Shown piece by piece: positions 34,991-45,240 of a DNA stretch of 64,000 bases. Position 1 is the first letter of the stretch. Every line of letters begins with the position of its first letter. The notes under the pieces are model-generated. The model saw nothing but the letters and a program-made list of their open reading frames with translations, was not told the origin of the DNA and searched no databases. Source of the DNA: Acidimangrovimonas sediminis (GTDB lineage Bacteria > Pseudomonadota > Alphaproteobacteria > Rhodobacterales > Rhodobacteraceae); NCBI RefSeq assembly GCF_002871005.1, contig NZ_PHSN01000001.1, forward strand, positions 1-64,000, given 5' to 3'. Position numbers and translations under genes: made by a program.

Positions 34991-35848
34991 TCAACTCCCG
35001 TTCGCGTTTTGGTTGAGAGCGTCAAGCGCGCGCTGCGCCTCGGGGAAGTAGCGCGGATTGGTGTCGATCGCGTCCTTCAACAGGCTCTTGCCGATCGCCA
35101 CGTCGCCGTTCTTGATCGCGCCGAGCGCCATCGTGTAAAGCAGCTTGGCGCGCTCTTCCTGCGTCATTGGCATGATCGGCAGGTCGTACTCGCGCTCGGC
35201 GGCCCGGGCCAGCACGAGGTTGTTCTTTGCGGTGAACATCGTCGGATCGTAGCTCAGCGCCTTGATGAACAGCTTTTCCGCACCTTTCGGATCGCCGCGC
35301 GACAGCTTGGAAAAGCCCCAGTTGTTCAGAACGCCCGCCGGCCGCGTCGTCATGCCGACCGCGGTGTCGTAGAAGCTATCGGCCTTTTTCCACTGTTTCT
35401 TGCTGTCGGCCACCATCGCCTCGAGCCGGTAACGGTCGAAGGTCTCGTAGGTCGGGTTGATCCCGTTCAGCACGGTCTCGGCCTGCGACCACTTGTTGGC
35501 GCGGATCAGGGCGTCGGCCTCGGCCACCCGGTCGCCGGGATTGCTGTCGGGCATCTTCGCGATCTTGGCCCAGACCTGCGCGCCCTCGTCGGGCTGGTTC
35601 GCGCGCACCAGCGACTTGGCAAGGCCGCGCAGCATGGACATGTCGCCCGGCTTGTTCTTCACGCCCTTGCGGAAATAGGCGACGGCCTCGTTCGGATCGC
35701 CCACGGTAAGCATGATCTCGTTGAGGTTCTGTTCGTCGACTTTCTTGACGTCGGCGATGGCCTTTTCGGCCTTGGCCGTCTGGTTTTCACACCCCGACAC
35801 AAGGACTGCGCCGGCGAGGCACAGGGCCATAAGAACCACGTGGCGCAT
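34991..35848 (-). CDS. TPR lipoprotein of the Tad locus (TadD-like)
   Basis: The 285-residue protein has a lipoprotein signal (MRHVVLMALCLAGAVLVSGC, Cys20) followed by TPR repeats. Clear repeat units are VAYFRKGVKNKPGDMSML, QPDEGAQVWAKIAKM, AGVLNNWGFSKLSRGD, and GAEKLFIKALSYDPTMF. TadD is the pilotin-type lipoprotein needed for secretin assembly in Tad systems. This is the longer of two adjacent TPR lipoproteins; the shorter precedes it by 39 bases. Both are probably periplasmic, anchored to the outer membrane. Confidence 0.87.
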   Translation of the reverse strand: MRHVVLMALCLAGAVLVSGCENQTAKAEKAIADVKKVDEQNLNEIMLTVGDPNEAVAYFRKGVKNKPGDMSMLRGLAKSLVRANQPDEGAQVWAKIAKMPDSNPGDRVAEADALIRANKWSQAETVLNGINPTYETFDRYRLEAMVADSKKQWKKADSFYDTAVGMTTRPAGVLNNWGFSKLSRGDPKGAEKLFIKALSYDPTMFTAKNNLVLARAAEREYDLPIMPMTQEERAKLLYTMALGAIKNGDVAIGKSLLKDAIDTNPRYFPEAQRALDALNQNANGS

Positions 35849-35887
35849 TTTGCGTCCTTTTGACTGCTCACTACCCGGTCTTCCCGG

Positions 35888-36511
35888 TCACTTCGGCGTT
35901 GAGAGGAGCAGATAGCGCCCATTTCCCCGCCTCACGAGGGAAGTGTTATTGCTTTGTTGGGCAGGATCATACGCGGAATTTTCGGATTTTGCGATAGCCA
36001 GCTTGAGATTTTCGCGGATCTCGTCGGACTGTCCGGAGTCGAGTCCGTAGGCGTTGCGAAACACCAGCCGCGCCTCGGAATACTTGCCCTGGCCCATCAG
36101 AACGACGCCGAGGTTGTTCATCGCGGGCACGTTGGTCGGGTCAAGCTCCAGCGCCCGGCGCAGGATCAGTTCGGCCTGGTTCAGACGCCCCAGCTTGAGG
36201 TTGGCCGACCCGATCGCCGACAGGACGTCGGCATTCATCCCCTGTTCGGCGGCGGCGCGGTAATAGGCCCGCAGCGCCAGCTCGTATTCCCCTGCCGCCA
36301 TCAGCCGGTGACCGACGACCAGCCCGTCGACCGCCTCGTGGACGTTGTCCGACACCGACGGCGGGGGAGGGCCCTGGTTCAGCGGCTGCAGGCCGCCCCC
36401 ATCCATCTGGCAGGCGGCCATGAGCACGAGAACTGGGAGAAGGGCGAAGGTCCGCCCGGTCGGGCGTCGCGAAGGGCGGCGCGATATGCGTCCGGGCCGG
36501 TGGGCGGTCAT
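35888..36511 (-). CDS. tadD: TPR lipoprotein TadD
   Basis: A 207-residue protein with an Arg-rich leader, a hydrophobic stretch and a lipobox LVLMAAC (Cys34). The mature part has TPR units: LMAAGEYELALRAYYRAAAE, MNADVLSAIGSANLKLGRLN, AELILRRALELDPTNVPAM and NNLGVVLMGQGKYSEARLVF. It matches TadD in size and position, directly downstream of tadC by 21 bases. The leader before the hydrophobic core is unusually long and basic, so the true start could be internal, although no better ATG is present. Confidence 0.87.
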   Translation of the reverse strand: MTAHRPGRISRRPSRRPTGRTFALLPVLVLMAACQMDGGGLQPLNQGPPPPSVSDNVHEAVDGLVVGHRLMAAGEYELALRAYYRAAAEQGMNADVLSAIGSANLKLGRLNQAELILRRALELDPTNVPAMNNLGVVLMGQGKYSEARLVFRNAYGLDSGQSDEIRENLKLAIAKSENSAYDPAQQSNNTSLVRRGNGRYLLLSTPK

Positions 36512-36532
36512 GAAGGTCCTGCGAGGCGGCGG

Positions 36533-37537
36533 TCAGAATTTCCCCAGCCCGCCGCCAAGCGCCTTGACCATCCCGTAGATCGAGGGGCCGATGAGGATCA
36601 GCATCAGCGGCGGAACCGTGAACATCATTGTGCCCAGCGTCAGCTTCGTCGGCAACTTGTTTGCCTTCTCTTCCGCGCGCATCACCCGTTTGTCACGCAT
36701 CTCGGCGGAAAAGACACGCAACGCCTCGGCGATCGAGGTCCCGAACGAGGCCGATTGGATCATCACCGTCACGAACGAGGAGACATCCGGAACGCCCGCA
36801 CGTTCGGACATGTCGCGCAGCACGCTGACGCGGTCCTTGCCGGCCTTGACCTCGTGCGCGACCATCTCGAATTCCTCGGCCAGCGCCGGGTAGCCGGCGC
36901 CCAGTTCCTTGGCGACGCGGATGATCGACTGGTCCAGCGACTGGCCGGCCTCGACGCAGACCAGCATCATGTCGAGCGCATCGGGAAAGCCGTCGATGAT
37001 TTCCTGCTGGCGCGTTGCGGCGCGGCGGGTCACCCAATATTGCGGCAGCATGTAGCCGGCACCACCGGGGATCACGGTGTAGAGGATCAGCGTCTGGGTC
37101 GACACGTCCTGCTGATGCGACAGGATCAGCGCGTAGACCAGCCCGACCACCAGAAAGCCGATGCCGAAGACGAACTGCGCCGCGTGAAAGGTGCGCACGG
37201 CGGCCTTCGAGCGGTAGCCGGCGCGCAGCATCTTCAGCCGCGCCGCGGTCATCTCTTCCTCGTTCTGCGGTTCGAGGAAGTTGGCGAATTTCTGAAGCTT
37301 GTCGGCAGGTCCGCCGCTGTTGCGCAGCTGCTTGGCCGGGGTCTTGGTCTTTTCGGCGGGCGATTGCTGCCCGCTGGCCGCGCGCTTGAGCTTGTCGAGC
37401 GGGTCCTCGGGCTTGTTCAGCATCGTAGGCAAGGCCATCACGATCAGCAGCACACCCAGCCCGCCGATCGCGATCAGCGGCCCGAGGGGGCCCAGCTTGT
37501 CGACAAGCATTGCGTTGATCTGGCTAAGAAATTCCAT
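36533..37537 (-). CDS. tadC: Tad pilus inner-membrane platform protein TadC
   Basis: The 334-residue GspF/T2SSF-domain protein forms, with TadB, the membrane platform moved by the CpaF motor. It has an N-terminal helix (LIAIGGLGVLLIVMALPTML), a charged linker, two further helices near residues 115-165, the cytosolic domain with FPDALDMMLVCVEAGQSL and MIQSASFGTSIAEALRVF, and a last helix LMLILIGPSIYGMVKALGGG. Length and order are typical. tadB lies 13 bases upstream. Confidence 0.94.
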   Translation of the reverse strand: MEFLSQINAMLVDKLGPLGPLIAIGGLGVLLIVMALPTMLNKPEDPLDKLKRAASGQQSPAEKTKTPAKQLRNSGGPADKLQKFANFLEPQNEEEMTAARLKMLRAGYRSKAAVRTFHAAQFVFGIGFLVVGLVYALILSHQQDVSTQTLILYTVIPGGAGYMLPQYWVTRRAATRQQEIIDGFPDALDMMLVCVEAGQSLDQSIIRVAKELGAGYPALAEEFEMVAHEVKAGKDRVSVLRDMSERAGVPDVSSFVTVMIQSASFGTSIAEALRVFSAEMRDKRVMRAEEKANKLPTKLTLGTMMFTVPPLMLILIGPSIYGMVKALGGGLGKF

Positions 37538-37550
37538 GTCGTGCCCTCCC

Positions 37551-38519
37551 TCAGACCTTGATGTTGACCATGATGCGCATGAAGATCACGTTCAGCACCA
37601 GGAAGACGCCGACGACAAGGCAGGCGGGAATGAAATAGGGGGTCTTCATCACTTCGTCGTAGTAGTGCGGCTGAAGGACGTTGATCATCACGATGGCGCC
37701 GATCGGGAAGCCCGACAGGAACATGCCCGACCATTTCGCCTCGGCGGTGATCGCGCGAACCCGGCGGAACAGCTTGAACCGCGCCCGGATCACCTTTGCC
37801 AGGCCCTCCAGGATCTCGGCCAGGTTGCCGCCCGATGTCTGCTGGATCGTCACCGCGACGGCGAGGAAGCGCAGGTCCTGCATGTCCACCCGTTCGGCCA
37901 GTTCCTTGAGCGAGTCCGAGATGTCGCGGCCATAGGCGGCCTCGTCCGAGATCATGCCCATCTCCGAGCCCAGCGGGTCGGCGATCTCGCGCGCGACGAT
38001 GCCGACGGCAGCCGAGAACGGGTGGCCGACACGCAGGCTGCGCACCATCAGCTCCACCGCGTCGGGCAGCTGCTCCTCGAGCAGGGAGATGCGTTTCTTG
38101 GCCTTCTGTGCGACCCACATGTAGACGCCGCCGAACCCCATCGCGACCGCCACAACGGCGCGGATCGGGGTCGAGGCGCCGGTGAGGAAGGTCAGGCCGA
38201 CATAGGCGAAGGCCGACAGCGCGATCATCACCATGACGAGCTGCCGGGGCGAGAAGGCGATATTGGCCTTCTGCGCCTTCTCGGCCAGCACGGAATAGAG
38301 CGGGATGCCCTTGACCGCCATATGCTGCCCCATCTCCTTGCGGAGCTGTTCGAGCACCTTTTCGCGGCTGCCGCCCTTCTCCATCAGGGCGAGGCGGCGG
38401 TTGACGCGGCTGTTGAGGCTGATCGATTTGCCGAACAGCGTCAGGTACAGCCCCTCGACCAGCAAGAGGACCGCAAAGAAGATCAGCGCGTAGATGATCG
38501 GCGCGGCAGAGATCTGCAT
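37551..38519 (-). CDS. tadB: Tad pilus inner-membrane platform protein TadB
   Basis: A 322-residue T2SSF-domain protein, the paralogue and partner of TadC. N-terminal helix IIYALIFFAVLLLVEGLYLT; central helices LVMVMIALSAFAYVGLTFL and VAVAMGFGGVYMWVA; cytosolic domain with LPDAVELMVRSLRVGHPFSA and VTIQQTSGGNLAEILEGL; C-terminal helices ending FLVLNVIFMRIMVNIKV. It sits between cpaF and tadC with gaps of 10 and 13 bases, so the three are one transcriptional unit. Confidence 0.94.
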   Translation of the reverse strand: MQISAAPIIYALIFFAVLLLVEGLYLTLFGKSISLNSRVNRRLALMEKGGSREKVLEQLRKEMGQHMAVKGIPLYSVLAEKAQKANIAFSPRQLVMVMIALSAFAYVGLTFLTGASTPIRAVVAVAMGFGGVYMWVAQKAKKRISLLEEQLPDAVELMVRSLRVGHPFSAAVGIVAREIADPLGSEMGMISDEAAYGRDISDSLKELAERVDMQDLRFLAVAVTIQQTSGGNLAEILEGLAKVIRARFKLFRRVRAITAEAKWSGMFLSGFPIGAIVMINVLQPHYYDEVMKTPYFIPACLVVGVFLVLNVIFMRIMVNIKV

Positions 38520-38529
38520 GACTGGGCCC

Positions 38530-39993
<1,464 letters not shown>

Positions 39994-40019
39994 GTGCGGC
40001 TACCTCATCCGTGATGCGC

Positions 40020-41306
40020 TTACGAGCGCCCGGCCTCCGCGGCCTTGTTGTGTTCGTGCAGCTGCTTGGCCAGCTTCTGGATTTCCTTGCGCAGCGGGTT
40101 CTTCGCCGCGGTGTCGGAAAGCGGCAGGCCGTGGTCGTTGGCCTGCGTCACCTGCTTGGCCCCGTCGGGCAGCATCAGCTCGATGTCGATGTCGAGGCTT
40201 TCGGCCAGACGCTTCGCCCGGCTCTTGCCGTTCAGGTCGGTGAACTTGGGCGCGCGGTTGAGCGCGAAGCGCAGCTTCTCGAACGGCAGTTCCTCGGCCT
40301 TCAGCGCGCGCAGAAGGCGCAGCGCGTTCTGGGCCGAGCGCATGTCGAGCTCCATCAGCGCGAAATAGACATGGGCGTGGTGCAGGACCGTCTCGGTCCA
40401 TTGCACCACGGTCTTGGGCATGTCGATCAGCACGAAGTCGAAGTTCGTGCGCGCCATCTGCAGCAGGCGTTCGATATCCTCGGCGCTGACGATCTCCAGC
40501 GGCAGCATCTCGGATGGCGCGGTGAACACGCTCAGCTTGTCGTTGAAGGTCAGCATCGCCTGAAGGAAGGAATCGCTGTCGACGTTGGGGGTGTCCGACA
40601 GGATGTCGAAGATGACGTCGCGGCGCGGCAGGTCGAGATAGGTCGAGACCGACCCGTACTGGAAATCGAAATCCATCAGGCAGACGCGCGGGGCGTCCTT
40701 CTTGTCGATGGTGGCAAGTTCCCAGGCCAGGTTGGTGGCGAAGGTCGTGGCCCCCACGCCGCCCGCAAGCCCGTGCACCGGCAGGACCACGCCGTCGCGG
40801 TCGCCGGTGGCCTTGAAGGCGGGGGCCGAGGCAGGCGCGGTGGCGCCGTCATGCCCCGCCGCGACGGCCTGCGCACCGGCAAGCGCGGGCAGCGTGTTGG
40901 GGTTGCGCACCCGTTCGATCGCCTCGCGCAGCGCCCCTTCCGGAAGGGGGTAGGGGACGAAGTCGTCGGCGCCCAGGCGCAGTAGCTGATGCAGGGCGAT
41001 CGGGCTGATCTCCTCGGCGATGAGGATCACCTTGATGCCGAGCGCCTTGGCCTGCTTGATCAGTCCGGAGATGCGGGTCAGGTCGTTCTCGTCCTGGTCG
41101 TCGACGGCCAGCGCCACGAATTCCAGCGAGGCGGCATCCGGTTGTGTCAGGAACAGCCCGGCGTCGGCGAAGCTCAGATCGCCCCAGCCTTCCCCCAGTT
41201 CGGCCTCCATGTCCTCGATCAGCAGATCGAAATTCTGGACATCGCGCGAAATCGTGCATGCCACGATCGGGGCCGGATCCGGCTGCAGCGCCGCCACTTT
41301 CGTCAT
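40020..41306 (-). CDS. cpaE: Pilus localisation protein CpaE/TadZ (atypical ParA/MinD ATPase)
   Basis: The 428-residue protein has an N-terminal receiver-like domain (about 10-135: VILIAEEISPIALHQLLRLG) and a C-terminal MinD/ParA-type ATPase domain (from about 173). The deviant Walker loop reads GLAGGVGATTFATNLA (182-188): the usual lysine before Thr is Ala, as is known for some TadZ proteins. VCLMDFDFQYGSVSTYLDL and VLIDMPKTVVQWTETVL are the other ATPase motifs. In Tad systems it positions the machinery at a cell pole. A 248-bp gap with a hairpin separates it from the OmpA-like gene upstream. Confidence 0.93.
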   Translation of the reverse strand: MTKVAALQPDPAPIVACTISRDVQNFDLLIEDMEAELGEGWGDLSFADAGLFLTQPDAASLEFVALAVDDQDENDLTRISGLIKQAKALGIKVILIAEEISPIALHQLLRLGADDFVPYPLPEGALREAIERVRNPNTLPALAGAQAVAAGHDGATAPASAPAFKATGDRDGVVLPVHGLAGGVGATTFATNLAWELATIDKKDAPRVCLMDFDFQYGSVSTYLDLPRRDVIFDILSDTPNVDSDSFLQAMLTFNDKLSVFTAPSEMLPLEIVSAEDIERLLQMARTNFDFVLIDMPKTVVQWTETVLHHAHVYFALMELDMRSAQNALRLLRALKAEELPFEKLRFALNRAPKFTDLNGKSRAKRLAESLDIDIELMLPDGAKQVTQANDHGLPLSDTAAKNPLRKEIQKLAKQLHEHNKAAEAGRS

Positions 41307-41489
41307 TGCCTCACGTCCTTCGGTTATCGGCCCGCGGGCGGCTGGCGCTCTGGGGTTTCCCGACCTCGCAAGCCCTTGCCCGCAGTCCGCGCGACTCCTG
41401 CCGCTCGTCTGCCTTCAGCTTGCGAAAGTGGTGGACAATCTTGGCAACATTGGGGCTAAAAAATCGTTATTATTCGGTCTTTTCACGCC

Positions 41490-41514
41490 AATGCCGGCCC
41501 CGGGGGCCGGCATT
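41490..41514. terminator. Stem-loop between the OmpA-like gene and cpaE
   Basis: AATGCCGGCCC (41490-41500) and GGGCCGGCATT (41504-41514) form an 11-bp perfect stem with a three-base loop. It lies 41 bases after the OmpA-like stop. No U-run follows in the direction of transcription, so it may attenuate rather than stop the Tad transcript, or mark the end of a cpaB-ompA unit before a new promoter for cpaE-cpaF-tadBC. Confidence 0.55.
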
Positions 41515-41554
41515 GTTGTGGGATCAGGGAGGATCGCGAAAGGGTGAGCGGCGC

Positions 41555-42211
41555 TCAGCCGCCGCTGGAAGCGCCCGAGCTGCCGCTGGACGTGCCGGAG
41601 CCGGTGCTCGTGAGGTTGTCGGCCGGGGTCGCGCTCTTGACGTATTCGCGGAAGATCACCGCGGCGTATTTTCCGTTCAACACCATCGGGTTCGACTGCA
41701 CGAAGCCCGAGACCGAGGTGACCGCGCGGCGGTTTGCCCGCTCGGGCGCCGGGGTGTCGACCAGCGGCCGTGTCTCGCCGTAGGAGATGACCGCCTGCAA
41801 CCGCGAGCGCGAGATCCCCTGGCTGACGAGGTAGTCCACCACCGCCCGCGCCCGGCGCATCCCGAGTGCCTTGTTGTAGCCTTCCGTGCCCACCCTGTCG
41901 GTATAGCCGAAGACGCGGAACCGGACCTCGGGGAACTGGCGAATCCAGGTGGCCTGCCGGGCCAGGATCGTCCGTGCGCGGTCGTCGAGATAGGACCGGT
42001 TGAAGGCGAAGTTCACCGTGTTCGGCACCTCGCGCGCGAACCGCTCACCCAGGGCGACGGCATAGCTGCGCTGGCCCGACATGAGCTGGGTGTTGTTCAG
42101 CGTCGACTGGCCGAAATCCCCGTCGTTGCGGGGCGTCATTTCGGCATTCTGACAGCCGACCAGGGCCGACAGCGCGAGAGCCGAGAGAAGAAGGCGGGGT
42201 GCGATGCTCAT
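41555..42211 (-). CDS. OmpA-family lipoprotein of the Tad locus
   Basis: A 218-residue protein with a lipoprotein signal (MSIAPRLLLSALALSALVGC, Cys20) and a C-terminal OmpA peptidoglycan-binding domain: NFAFNRSYLDDRARTILARQ, then FRVFGYTDRVGTEGYNKALG and MRRARAVVDYLV. The tail is Ser/Gly-rich. In CpaC-linked positions such proteins (CpaD/TadG-like partners) anchor the secretin to the cell wall. It is separated from cpaC by four bases. It takes the place often held by CpaD, but I see OmpA rather than CpaD sequence. Confidence 0.88.
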   Translation of the reverse strand: MSIAPRLLLSALALSALVGCQNAEMTPRNDGDFGQSTLNNTQLMSGQRSYAVALGERFAREVPNTVNFAFNRSYLDDRARTILARQATWIRQFPEVRFRVFGYTDRVGTEGYNKALGMRRARAVVDYLVSQGISRSRLQAVISYGETRPLVDTPAPERANRRAVTSVSGFVQSNPMVLNGKYAAVIFREYVKSATPADNLTSTGSGTSSGSSGASSGG

Positions 42212-42215
42212 CGCC

Positions 42216-43640
42216 TCACTCCATCACATAGCCATAGGACCCCGAGAAGTCCTGTTTCGCGACCTCTCCGGCCGGTCCCTTGAGGGATTTGGCCGACTTG
42301 GCGGTGCGGCCGTAGAGGAAGAAATTCTTCTCGTCCGGCGGGGCGACCCGGTCGGTCGGCAGCGTCAGCGCCTGGCCCGAGGTCGGCGTCACCAGGTGCG
42401 GGGTGACGATGATCACCAGCTCGCTCTGCTTGCGTTCGTAATCCGCGGACCGGAACAGCGCGCCCAGGATCGGGATGTCGCCCAGCCACGGCACCTGGCC
42501 GATCAGGTCGGTGAAGTCGTCCTGCAACAGGCCCGCAATGGCAAAGCTCTGCCCGTCGCGCATCTCGACCGTGGTCGAGGTCTCACGCCGCTTGAAGCCG
42601 GAGATCGAGATCGACCCGTTGGTGAAGCTGACGGTCGAGTCGATGCCCGAGACGGCGGCGTTGATCTTGAGGTTGATGATGTCGCCGTCCACCACTGTGG
42701 GGGTGAAGTTCAGCTCCACCCCGAACGGCTTGTACTGAACCGAGATGTTGCCGTTGCTGTCGAGCACGGGGATCGGGTATTCGCCACCCGCGAGGAACTT
42801 TGCCTGCTGCCCCGAAAGGGCGGTGAGGTTGGGTTCGGCCAGGGTGCGGACCATGCCCTTGCTTTCCAGCGCCTCGAGCATCACCGCGAATTGCAGGCTT
42901 CCGGCGGTGAAGCCGAGGGTGAAGGCGCCGTTGTCCGTGGTGGGGGCGGTGACGGACTTGTTGTTGAAGACGCTGCTGTAGTTCGGCGTGCTGGTCTGGC
43001 TGTCGTTCGACAGCATCGTGTTCGTGCCGCCGATGACGCCCGGCCCCTTGACGGCAAGGCTCGACGACAGGTTCTTGGCGACCGAGCGCTGCATCTCGGC
43101 GAAGCGGACCTTCAGCATGACCTGCTGGCTGCCGCCCACGGTCATCAGGTTCGATACCCGCTTGGGTGCGTAGCGTTCGGCCAGATCGAGCGCGCGGTCC
43201 ATCTTGGCGGTCGATGACACGGTCCCCGACAGCACGATGCCGTCGTTGGCGGTGCGCACGTCGATCTTTTCGCCGGGCAGGATCTGCTGCAGGCGTTCCT
43301 TGAACTCGGCGATGTCAGGGGTGACCTGCACCTCGACGTTGGTGATAAGCTTGCCGTCGGCGCCCAGCAGCGTGAGCGTCGTCCGCCCCGGCGCCTTGCC
43401 GAGGATGTAGATCGACTTGTCGCTCAGCGTCGAGATGTCCGCGATGCCGGGGTTGGCGATCGACAGCTCCGAAAACGGCTGGTCGCTTTCCACCACGACC
43501 GCGCGGTTCATCGGTACGCTCAGGGGCCGGCTCGTAGCACCACGCATCACATGCAGCGATTCCGCCTGTGCCGTCGGCACCTGCGCGATGGTCAGGGCGA
43601 TCCCGAAAAGACCGGCCTGCCAGATGGTTTTCATCTTCAT
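42216..43640 (-). CDS. cpaC: Tad pilus outer-membrane secretin CpaC/RcpA
   Basis: The 474-residue protein forms the outer-membrane channel of the pilus. It has a Sec signal ending TAQA, the N-terminal pilus-secretin domain (MNRAVVVESDQPFSELSIAN, DISTLSDKSIYILGKAPGRT), a BON-like segment (IVLSGTVSSTAKMDRALDLA) and the secretin C-domain (VMLEALESKGMVRTLAEPNL, PVLDSNGNISVQYKPFGVEL, VPWLGDIPILGALFRSADYE, LVIIVTPHLVTP). The start is the first of two ATGs (MKMKTIW); an AGGA lies just upstream. It follows cpaB after a 246-bp gap that contains a stem-loop. Confidence 0.95.
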   Translation of the reverse strand: MKMKTIWQAGLFGIALTIAQVPTAQAESLHVMRGATSRPLSVPMNRAVVVESDQPFSELSIANPGIADISTLSDKSIYILGKAPGRTTLTLLGADGKLITNVEVQVTPDIAEFKERLQQILPGEKIDVRTANDGIVLSGTVSSTAKMDRALDLAERYAPKRVSNLMTVGGSQQVMLKVRFAEMQRSVAKNLSSSLAVKGPGVIGGTNTMLSNDSQTSTPNYSSVFNNKSVTAPTTDNGAFTLGFTAGSLQFAVMLEALESKGMVRTLAEPNLTALSGQQAKFLAGGEYPIPVLDSNGNISVQYKPFGVELNFTPTVVDGDIINLKINAAVSGIDSTVSFTNGSISISGFKRRETSTTVEMRDGQSFAIAGLLQDDFTDLIGQVPWLGDIPILGALFRSADYERKQSELVIIVTPHLVTPTSGQALTLPTDRVAPPDEKNFFLYGRTAKSAKSLKGPAGEVAKQDFSGSYGYVME

Positions 43641-43800
43641 GTGATCCTGCCTCTCCGACCACGCCCAAATCGGGGTCTTGCCGCCCCATATTTCGCGCAG
43701 AATGCGGGAACGTGCCTTTTTTTGCAAGAATCAAACCTTTGCCGCACGAAGCGAATGTGGAAAAGCCGCAACACGGCGCTAGGTCTGGGCCCCGAACTGC

Positions 43801-43828
43801 AAGGGGCACCCAAGATCGGGTGCCCCTT
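43801..43828. terminator. Stem-loop between cpaB and cpaC
   Basis: AAGGGGCACCC (43801-43811) and GGGTGCCCCTT (43818-43828) make an 11-bp perfect stem with a six-base loop, 59 bases after the cpaB stop. A short T tract exists only on the plus-strand side. It probably reduces read-through from the pilin/cpaB end of the locus into cpaC. Confidence 0.6.
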
Positions 43829-43886
43829 TGTCGTCACGATTGGCGATCCGTCACGGGCAGTCGTGCGCCCGGCGCCGGGTCGGCCG

Positions 43887-44762
43887 TCAGTTGGTGCAGG
43901 GGATCGGAACCTCGACCACGGTGCTGCCGCTGCGCTGCTTGATGGTGCAGACCTTCGGTTTCGCGACCACCGGGGCGGGTTTGTCGGTGATCCCCAGAAG
44001 CGCCTGGCGGTCGACCTCGATCGTGTGGTTCTGGCTGTCTTCGCGGGTGCCGACCAGCGACAGCGCAAGCCGTCCGGTCGCCTGCGCCTGCGCCAGCACG
44101 GCCACCTGCTCCTGGTTCGCCTCGACCGTCACGGTACGGGCGATGGTGGCGCCCGGGCCCATGTCGCCGCCAGCCTTCTGGTCGACCGCGATGATCTTGA
44201 CCCCGGCCTCGATCAGGCGCGTGACCTCGCCGCCCGAGCCGCCGATCTGGCGAGAGCTCTGGCCGGTCCAGTAGACGTCGACGCGGTCCTCGGGGCGCAG
44301 GAAGCCCGACACGCCCGAGGCCACGTCGACCTTGATCGCGAAGGCGCGCATGCCCGCGCTCAGATGCGAGGTGATGCCCGGATCCTGGCCCGGTCCGGTG
44401 ATGTTGGACGCGAGCAGCGGCTCGAATTGGCTGATCGGACGGGTGACATAGCGCGGCTGCGCCTGTCCCTCGACGAAGAGCGCGCGCTTCACGTTCTTGC
44501 CCTTCAGCTCGGTGAAGGCGGTGGGGGGCAGGGCGCGTTTGGGCCAGTTGATGGCGACCACGTCGTCCTGGGTGACCTTGGTGCCGTAGGGCAGCGCCTT
44601 CTTCGCGACGAAGACGGTGACCGTCGGCTCCGGCGGCCTGCGCGAGGCCCGCTCGCGCGCCAGCTCGGCCTGGGTCCGGTTGATGTAGCCCTGGGCCATG
44701 TAGACCGCGAACCCGGCAAGGCCGAGGCCGACGATCAGCACCAATCCGAATACGGAGCGCAT
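43887..44762 (-). CDS. cpaB: Tad pilus assembly protein CpaB/RcpC
   Basis: A 291-residue protein with one N-terminal membrane helix (VFGLVLIVGLGLAGFAVYMA). It then has an SAF domain (TVFVAKKALPYGTKVTQDDV, VTRPISQFEPLLASNI) and the RcpC/CpaB core (GMRAFAIKVDVASGVSGFLR, PEDRVDVYW, ATIARTVTVEANQEQVAVLA). It is periplasmic and thought to gate or stabilise the secretin. The C-terminus has two cysteines (VCTIKQRS and PIPCTN) that could form a disulphide. It follows flp1 by 139 bases. Confidence 0.94.
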   Translation of the reverse strand: MRSVFGLVLIVGLGLAGFAVYMAQGYINRTQAELARERASRRPPEPTVTVFVAKKALPYGTKVTQDDVVAINWPKRALPPTAFTELKGKNVKRALFVEGQAQPRYVTRPISQFEPLLASNITGPGQDPGITSHLSAGMRAFAIKVDVASGVSGFLRPEDRVDVYWTGQSSRQIGGSGGEVTRLIEAGVKIIAVDQKAGGDMGPGATIARTVTVEANQEQVAVLAQAQATGRLALSLVGTREDSQNHTIEVDRQALLGITDKPAPVVAKPKVCTIKQRSGSTVVEVPIPCTN

Positions 44763-44901
44763 CGCGTTATCTCCTTTTCACTGGAGGCGGGGGGAGGGCC
44801 CGCCCTATCTGACGTTGGCCCTTGTCTGGTGGGGGATTGCGGCGAAAGCGTGGAGATTGTTCGTCGCTTGGCGGGAAATGTCGCGATCCCGGAAACTTTC
44901 G

Positions 44902-45114
44902 TCAGTTCTGATAATCGCTGATGGTGCCGGTGACCGAGTTGTTGACCGTGGTTTCCAGGTGGGTCCCGATCTCGCCCGACGCGGAGTTGATCCGGCTGCC
45001 TATGTCGGACACGATGAGCAGGGCCGCCGCCACGACCGCCGCGCTCAGGACGACCCAGTCGATCGTGACCGCGCCGCTTTCGTTCTGCCATAGGGATCGA
45101 AGAAGGGAACGCAT
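44902..45114 (-). CDS. Flp-type pilin 1
   Basis: A 70-residue type IVb pilin. A short basic leader ends in ESG, cleaved before AVTIDWVVLSAAVVAAALLI. The hydrophobic helix follows. Instead of the classical Glu5-Tyr6 of Flp pilins it has Asp5-Trp6. The C-terminal part is a short polar segment rich in Ser/Thr. Ribosome site GGGGAGG before the ATG. It is transcribed with the second pilin and cpaB; the two pilins share the N-terminal helix but differ in the surface-exposed tail. Confidence 0.9.
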   Translation of the reverse strand: MRSLLRSLWQNESGAVTIDWVVLSAAVVAAALLIVSDIGSRINSASGEIGTHLETTVNNSVTGTISDYQN

Positions 45115-45131
45115 GCGCGGACCTCCCCAAA

Positions 45132-45141
45132 ATGGTTAACC
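45132..45141 (-). promoter_or_regulatory. CtrA half-site before flp1
   Basis: Read on the minus strand the sequence is GGTTAACCAT, containing a perfect TTAACCAT CtrA half-site, 17 bases before the flp1 start. No second TTAA lies seven bases away. In Caulobacter, pilin genes are CtrA-controlled, which makes this worth noting, but a half-site alone is weak evidence. Confidence 0.25.
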
Positions 45142-45240
45142 AGCGTTCGGCGCTTATGTGAATGGCCGCGCCCGGGGTCAGGCGCGGCCACCAAAGCCGT
45201 TTGGACGGGGGCCGGTTGCGGCCGCCACGATCGGCAAGTC